Below the pieces are notes generated by a model. That model saw only the letters and a program-made list of their open reading frames with translations, was not told where the DNA came from and ran no database searches. This document shows positions 5,708 to 8,694 of a stretch of 8,694 nt of DNA, piece by piece; position 1 is the first letter of the stretch; each line of letters begins with the position of its first letter. The stretch is from the NCBI GenBank assembly GCA_027450105.1, contig DAIDKJ010000046.1, forward strand, positions 1-8,694. The letters are read 5' to 3'. The position numbers and the translations under genes are program-made. Origin of the DNA: Ferrovum sp. (lineage in GTDB: Bacteria > Pseudomonadota > Gammaproteobacteria > Burkholderiales > Ferrovaceae).

Positions 5708-6328
5708 ATGAGTAGTTCGCTGAGCATCGTTTATGTCCTGACCAACTCGGCCATGCCTGGGCTGGTGAAGATCGGCTATACCTCGCAGGACGACGCCAAC
5801 TCGCGCATCGCTCAGCTTTACACTACCGGCGTGCCGGTGCCGTTCACCATCGAATATGCCTGCAAGGTCCAGAACGCAGAAGAGGTCGAGAAGGCTCTGC
5901 ATGTCGCCTTCGGCCCGAACCGGATCAATCCGAAGCGCGAATTCTTCCGGATCGAGCCCGACCAGGCAATCGCCATCCTGAAGCTGCTCCATACCGAGGA
6001 AGCCACCCAGGAGGTCACCGACCAACCAAGCATGATCGACCAGCAATCCATTGCTGCTGCCGAACAGCTCCGTGCGCGGCGCCCGAATCTGAACTTCGAG
6101 GAAATGGGTATCCCGATGGGGGCGGTTCTGCAATCCGCGCATTCGGATGCCACCGTTACCGTGGTCGCTCCGAAGAAGGTTCGCCTCGCCGACGAGGAGA
6201 TATCGCTGACTGCCGCAACCCGGCAAGTGCTCGGCCTCGATTACAGCGTTCAGCCTGGGCCGCATTGGACTTACGAGGGAAAGTCGATCCGCGATCTTTA
6301 CGAGGAAACGTACGGTGACACCGAATAG
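5708..6328 (+). CDS. GIY-YIG nuclease-domain protein with RAMA-like C-terminal module
   Basis: This 206-residue protein has two parts. Residues 7-85 form a GIY-YIG fold of the T5orf172/MUG113 type: VYVLTN (8-13, first motif), LVKIGYT (19-25, second motif), candidate catalytic Arg33 in RIAQL, EKALHVAF (61-68) and REFF (77-80). Such domains cut or nick DNA. Residues about 126-200 resemble the small RAMA-like domain often fused to restriction and modification proteins, with the EEMGIPMG turn, KKVRLADEEISLT and GPHWTYEGKS. The RAMA assignment is my reading of the pattern and less certain. ATG 5708 is preferred to 5684 because AAGGGG lies 7 bases upstream. It follows the Fic gene by 54 bp in the same direction, so co-transcription is likely. 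Target DNA is unknown; a defence or modified-DNA role is inferred. Confidence 0.83.
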   Translation: MSSSLSIVYVLTNSAMPGLVKIGYTSQDDANSRIAQLYTTGVPVPFTIEYACKVQNAEEVEKALHVAFGPNRINPKREFFRIEPDQAIAILKLLHTEEATQEVTDQPSMIDQQSIAAAEQLRARRPNLNFEEMGIPMGAVLQSAHSDATVTVVAPKKVRLADEEISLTAATRQVLGLDYSVQPGPHWTYEGKSIRDLYEETYGDTE

Positions 6329-6377
6329 TCGACACCCATGCTCCCACAGAAAGAATCGCTGCGGCGAACAATCCACT

Positions 6378-6445
6378 GTTGTTAAGGAAGCATGGGGGGG
6401 CAGAACATATCTCGCTTGAGCCCTCCTCTCCCACGGGCGATAATG
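6378..6445 (+). repeat. 68-bp dispersed repeat, right copy
   Basis: This is the second copy of the element at 3554-3621, same orientation, with the same length between GTTGT at the left and GATAATG at the right. The core AAGC followed by a G-rich tract, CGCTTGAG and GGCGATAATG are shared. It lies between the GIY-YIG stop and trpG and marks the right edge of the accessory block. Confidence 0.72.
6416..6444 (+). promoter_or_regulatory. Promoter inside the right repeat, driving trpG
   Basis: TTGAGC (6416-6421) and GATAAT (6439-6444) are separated by 17 bases, as in the left copy. A start near 6451 leaves a leader of about 117 bases before trpG. The leader holds a weak inverted repeat (GGCAT and ATGCC, 5-bp arms) but no tryptophan-rich leader peptide, so classical trp attenuation is not supported. 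Confidence 0.65.
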
Positions 6446-6567
6446 CTGACTTTCCAGTGCCCACAGTTTGTAACTCCCTTCAAGCGACGATAAAACAGGC
6501 GAGGCATTGGGTCTATGCCCTGGTCGCTGCCGGTGTTTCATAAAGGATTCAAAAGGACAGGCTCACC

Positions 6568-7167
6568 ATGCTGCTAATGATCGATAACTACGATTCCTTC
6601 ACCTACAACCTGGTGCAATATTTTGGCGAACTGGGGGAAACGGTGGAGGTGTGGCGCAATGACCAGATCACGCTGGAGGAGGTGGAGACCCTGGCGCCGC
6701 AGCGCATCGTGATTTCCCCGGGACCGTGCAGCCCGCGGGAAGCCGGCATTTCGGTAGCGCTGATTCGTGCCTGGGCGGGACGCGCGCCCATTCTGGGTGT
6801 CTGCCTGGGGCATCAGGCCATTGGCGAAGCCTTCGGTGGCGAGGTGGTTCATGCCCGGGAATTGATGCATGGCAAGGTCTCGCCTGTGTTTCATACCCAG
6901 CAGGGGGTGTTTCGGGGGCTACCCAGCCCGTTTCAGGCCACCCGCTACCACTCCCTGGCGGTGCGCCGTGACAACCTGCCGGATTGTCTGGAGGTAACCG
7001 CCTGGACCGCCGATGGCGAAATCATGGGGCTACGGCATAAAACCCTGGCGGTGGAAGGGGTGCAGTTTCATCCCGAATCCATTCTGAGCGAACAGGGTCA
7101 TGCCTTGCTACGCAACTTTCTCACCCTGCCCGCAACACCCGCTCCAATGGAAAACAAGATGCCTTGA
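6568..7167 (+). CDS. trpG: Anthranilate/aminodeoxychorismate synthase glutamine amidotransferase subunit
   Basis: This 199-residue class I glutamine amidotransferase releases ammonia from glutamine and passes it to the chorismate-using partner (TrpE for tryptophan, PabB for folate). Seen: MLLMIDNYDSFTYNLVQYF at the start, SPGPCSPREAG (50-60), nucleophile Cys79 in GVCLGHQ, GKVSPVFH (102-109), RYHSLAV (126-132), and the His168/Glu170 partners in FHPES. Sequence cannot separate TrpG from PabA, and many bacteria use one protein for both. No trpE, trpD or trpC follows; the next gene is convergent, so it appears monocistronic here, which leaves PabA or a dual role open. AGGA stands about 10 bases before the ATG. 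Its promoter lies in the right 68-bp repeat. Confidence 0.94.
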   Translation: MLLMIDNYDSFTYNLVQYFGELGETVEVWRNDQITLEEVETLAPQRIVISPGPCSPREAGISVALIRAWAGRAPILGVCLGHQAIGEAFGGEVVHARELMHGKVSPVFHTQQGVFRGLPSPFQATRYHSLAVRRDNLPDCLEVTAWTADGEIMGLRHKTLAVEGVQFHPESILSEQGHALLRNFLTLPATPAPMENKMP

Positions 7168-7180
7168 CGTCCTGGTGCCC

Positions 7181-7301
7181 GCGTCACTCGAAGGCAGAAA
7201 AGCTTGAAGTGGCAGCGCCTGCGTCATTCGAAGGCAGAAAAGCTTGAAGTGGCAGCGCCTGCGTCATTCGAAAGCAGGAAGCCTCCTTGACGTCAGGGCG
7301 T
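7181..7301. repeat. Tandem array of a 40-bp unit
   Basis: Units 7181-7220 and 7221-7260 are identical but for one base (C/T at the seventh position). A third unit (7261-7301) matches at 18 of its first 20 bases and then drifts. A degenerate half unit can be traced back to 7164, touching the trpG stop. Each unit begins GCGTCA(C/T)TCGAA and contains AAGCTT; GCAG-CGC-CTGC across the unit border could fold into a small hairpin. The array fills the gap between convergent trpG and the hydrolase gene. No T-run is present, so terminator function is uncertain. Confidence 0.85.
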
Positions 7302-7305
7302 GCGT

Positions 7306-8181
7306 TTAAATCAAAAACCGCAGGATTTCCTCCTCCAGCGCCTCCGGCTGTTCCTCCGGCACATAATGTCCACAGGGCAAGGAACGCCCGCTCACCTCCC
7401 GGGCCACGGCCTGCCAAGCGGCCAGCGGGTCAAACAAGCGCCCGATGATGCCGCGCTCCCCCCATAAAATGCGTAGCGGACATTCCACGCGGCGTTCTAG
7501 CCGCCGATCCTCGGCGTCATGCTGCAGATCGATACTGGCGGCCGCGCGATAATCCTCACACAGGGCATGCACCGCACCGGGGGCGCGCAGGGCGCTGCGA
7601 TAGGCCTCCTGTGCCTCGGGGGTGAAGGGGGACATGCCGGCATGGCGGTTGCCCATGACCGCGTCGATGTAGGCATCGGGATCAGCCTGCATGAGTTGCT
7701 CGGGAAAAGGCGCGGGCTGAATCAGAAAAAACCAGTGAAAATAGGCCGTGGCAAAGTCGCGCCCCGTGTTTTCGTACATGTGCAGGGTGGGGGCAATGTC
7801 CAGCAGCAGGGCCTTTTGCACGGCCTGTGGGGCATCCATGCACAACCGATGGGTGACCCGGGCCCCGCGGTCGTGGGCGCACACCAGAAAACGCTCGAAG
7901 CCAAAGTACCGCATCACAGCCAGTTGATCGGCCGCCATGGCGCGCTTGCTGTAGTTGGAATGATCCGGCAGGCCCGCAGGCTTGGAAGAGGCCCCATATC
8001 CGCGCAGGTCTGTCAAAACCACCGTGTAGTGTGGCGTTAAACGCTCGGCCAGTTTATGCCAGATGACATGAGTTTGAGGATGACCATGCAGCAACAGCAG
8101 GGCGGGGCCTTGACCGCCGATCCAGGCAGCAATTTCGATGGCATCCAGGGTGATCGTATGGGGAGTAAAGGAAGGAAACAT
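7306..8181 (-). CDS. Alpha/beta hydrolase, fluoroacetate (haloacetate) dehalogenase type
   Basis: This 291-residue soluble alpha/beta hydrolase carries what I recall as the full active-site set of fluoroacetate dehalogenases, in nearly the same numbering. Asp104 is the nucleophile in AHDRGAR, Arg105 and Arg108 bind carboxylate, Asp128 (LLLDIAPT) and His272 (CGHYVPEE) complete the triad, and His149-Trp150 (YFHWFF) with Tyr211 form the halide pocket. LLLHGHPQTHVIWHKLA (29-45) gives the oxyanion region. The reaction would be haloacetate plus water to glycolate plus halide. Epoxide hydrolases share the fold and the Asp nucleophile, so they remain the main alternative, but the HW pair and Arg-Arg spacing favour dehalogenase. 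It lies 47 bp downstream of the efflux adaptor gene on the same strand, so the two may be co-transcribed. Confidence 0.88.
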   Translation of the reverse strand: MFPSFTPHTITLDAIEIAAWIGGQGPALLLLHGHPQTHVIWHKLAERLTPHYTVVLTDLRGYGASSKPAGLPDHSNYSKRAMAADQLAVMRYFGFERFLVCAHDRGARVTHRLCMDAPQAVQKALLLDIAPTLHMYENTGRDFATAYFHWFFLIQPAPFPEQLMQADPDAYIDAVMGNRHAGMSPFTPEAQEAYRSALRAPGAVHALCEDYRAAASIDLQHDAEDRRLERRVECPLRILWGERGIIGRLFDPLAAWQAVAREVSGRSLPCGHYVPEEQPEALEEEILRFLI

Positions 8182-8228
8182 GGGTGGCTCGCTCTCTTGA
8201 AATCAATCAATGGGTGAAGTGGCAGGCT

Positions 8229-8693
8229 CTAGTGCTGCCGTGAATGTTCCGGATTGATCACCACGGTGCAGGTCATCCCCGCCACCAAGGGGTGTTCGGA
8301 GGGCAAGGCATCCAGCTGGATCCGCACGGGAATGCGCTGTGCCAGACGTACCCAGTTGAAACTGGGGTTGACGTTGGCCAACAGACGCGACTCCACCGGA
8401 TTATCCCGGTCGGTGATGCCGTGGGCAATACTCTGCACATGCCCGTGCAACACCTCCTGGCTACCCAGCAGGCGCATCTCGGCCGGGTCTCCCACATGAA
8501 TCCAGGCGAGTTTATGTTCCTCGAAATACCCATACACCCAGAAGGAATGCTGCTCCACCAGGGCCAGGCGCGCCTCGCCCTGGCGCGCAAAATCTCCGGG
8601 GCGAATCAGCACATTGCTCACCCAGCCATCCGCAGGCGCACGCACCACCGTGCGCTCCAGATTCAACCGGGCCTGATCCCGTTGCACCAGGGC
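8229..8693 (-). CDS. HlyD-family efflux periplasmic adaptor (AaeA/EmrA-like), C-terminal part
   Basis: The frame is open to the right edge, so this is the C-terminal 154 residues of a longer protein; the Val codon at 8685-8687 is internal rather than a start. Adaptors of this family are anchored in the inner membrane and bridge to an outer-membrane channel to export aromatic acids or drugs. Visible are LNLERTVVRAPADGWVSN (end of the coiled-coil hairpin and start of the lipoyl half), RPGDF, FWVYGYFEEHKL and the family tail LLANVNPSFNWVRLAQRIPV, which closely recalls E. coli AaeA. The signal anchor and first lipoyl half lie outside the window. A partner membrane permease would be expected nearby beyond the edge. 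It is followed by the haloacetate-type hydrolase. Confidence 0.9.
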   Translation of the reverse strand, partial: ALVQRDQARLNLERTVVRAPADGWVSNVLIRPGDFARQGEARLALVEQHSFWVYGYFEEHKLAWIHVGDPAEMRLLGSQEVLHGHVQSIAHGITDRDNPVESRLLANVNPSFNWVRLAQRIPVRIQLDALPSEHPLVAGMTCTVVINPEHSRQH

Positions 8694-8694
8694 C

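Noticed and set aside
6443..6493. Short ORF before trpG as a tryptophan leader peptide
   Set aside because: Its start codon overlaps the -10 box, it has no tryptophan codons, and no terminator-antiterminator pair follows.
5654..6541. Long minus-strand open frame (295 codons) opposite the GIY-YIG gene
   Set aside because: It runs antisense to a gene with clear domain motifs, spans the repeat and promoter, and has no family signature; it is a product of high GC content.
7181..7301. Tandem repeats as a CRISPR array
   Set aside because: The 40-bp units abut without unique spacers and no cas genes are present.

Overview
The window is GC-rich, densely coded proteobacterial chromosome. The pdxA-rsmA pair at the left edge and the general gene style suggest a beta- or gammaproteobacterium or a relative. 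No rRNA or tRNA is present, so I cannot name the genus.

Left, housekeeping (1-1177, + strand): the 3' end of pdxA (vitamin B6 synthesis) is followed one base later by a complete rsmA/ksgA (16S rRNA adenine dimethylase). Next, on the - strand (1168-3502), lies a compact reductase operon read right to left: an ArsR-type regulator, an Old Yellow Enzyme flavin reductase (NemA-like, TTG start with a strong ribosome binding site) and an NADPH-type short-chain dehydrogenase. Its promoter is readable (-35 TTGCGC, 17-base spacer, -10 TTTAAT). A perfect 14-bp palindrome of ArsR-operator type covers the predicted transcription start. The logic is probably autoregulated detoxification of reactive carbonyls or electrophiles.

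Middle, accessory island (about 3520-6445, + strand): a HEPN ribonuclease toxin and an MNT nucleotidyltransferase antitoxin with the exact HepT/MntA motifs (RX4HXY and GSX10DXD) overlap by 8 bp. They are followed by a possible 31-codon ORF, a class II (self-inhibited) Fic AMP-transferase with a C-terminal winged-helix-like tail, and a GIY-YIG nuclease fused to a RAMA-like C-terminal module. The block therefore puts two nucleotidyl-transferring enzymes next to an RNase toxin and a putative DNA nuclease. It is flanked by two diverged direct copies of a 68-bp repeat (47 of 68 positions identical without gaps). Each copy carries the same promoter layout, TTGAG(T/C)-17-GATAAT. The left copy would drive the toxin-antitoxin genes and the right copy the following housekeeping gene. 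This arrangement is the most interesting thing in the window.

Right: trpG/pabA (glutamine amidotransferase) is driven from the right repeat. A short tandem array of a 40-bp unit lies between trpG and the convergent gene. Two - strand genes close the window: an alpha/beta hydrolase with the full residue set of fluoroacetate (haloacetate) dehalogenases, and the C-terminal part of an AaeA-like HlyD-family efflux adaptor that continues past the window edge and lies upstream in the same transcript direction.
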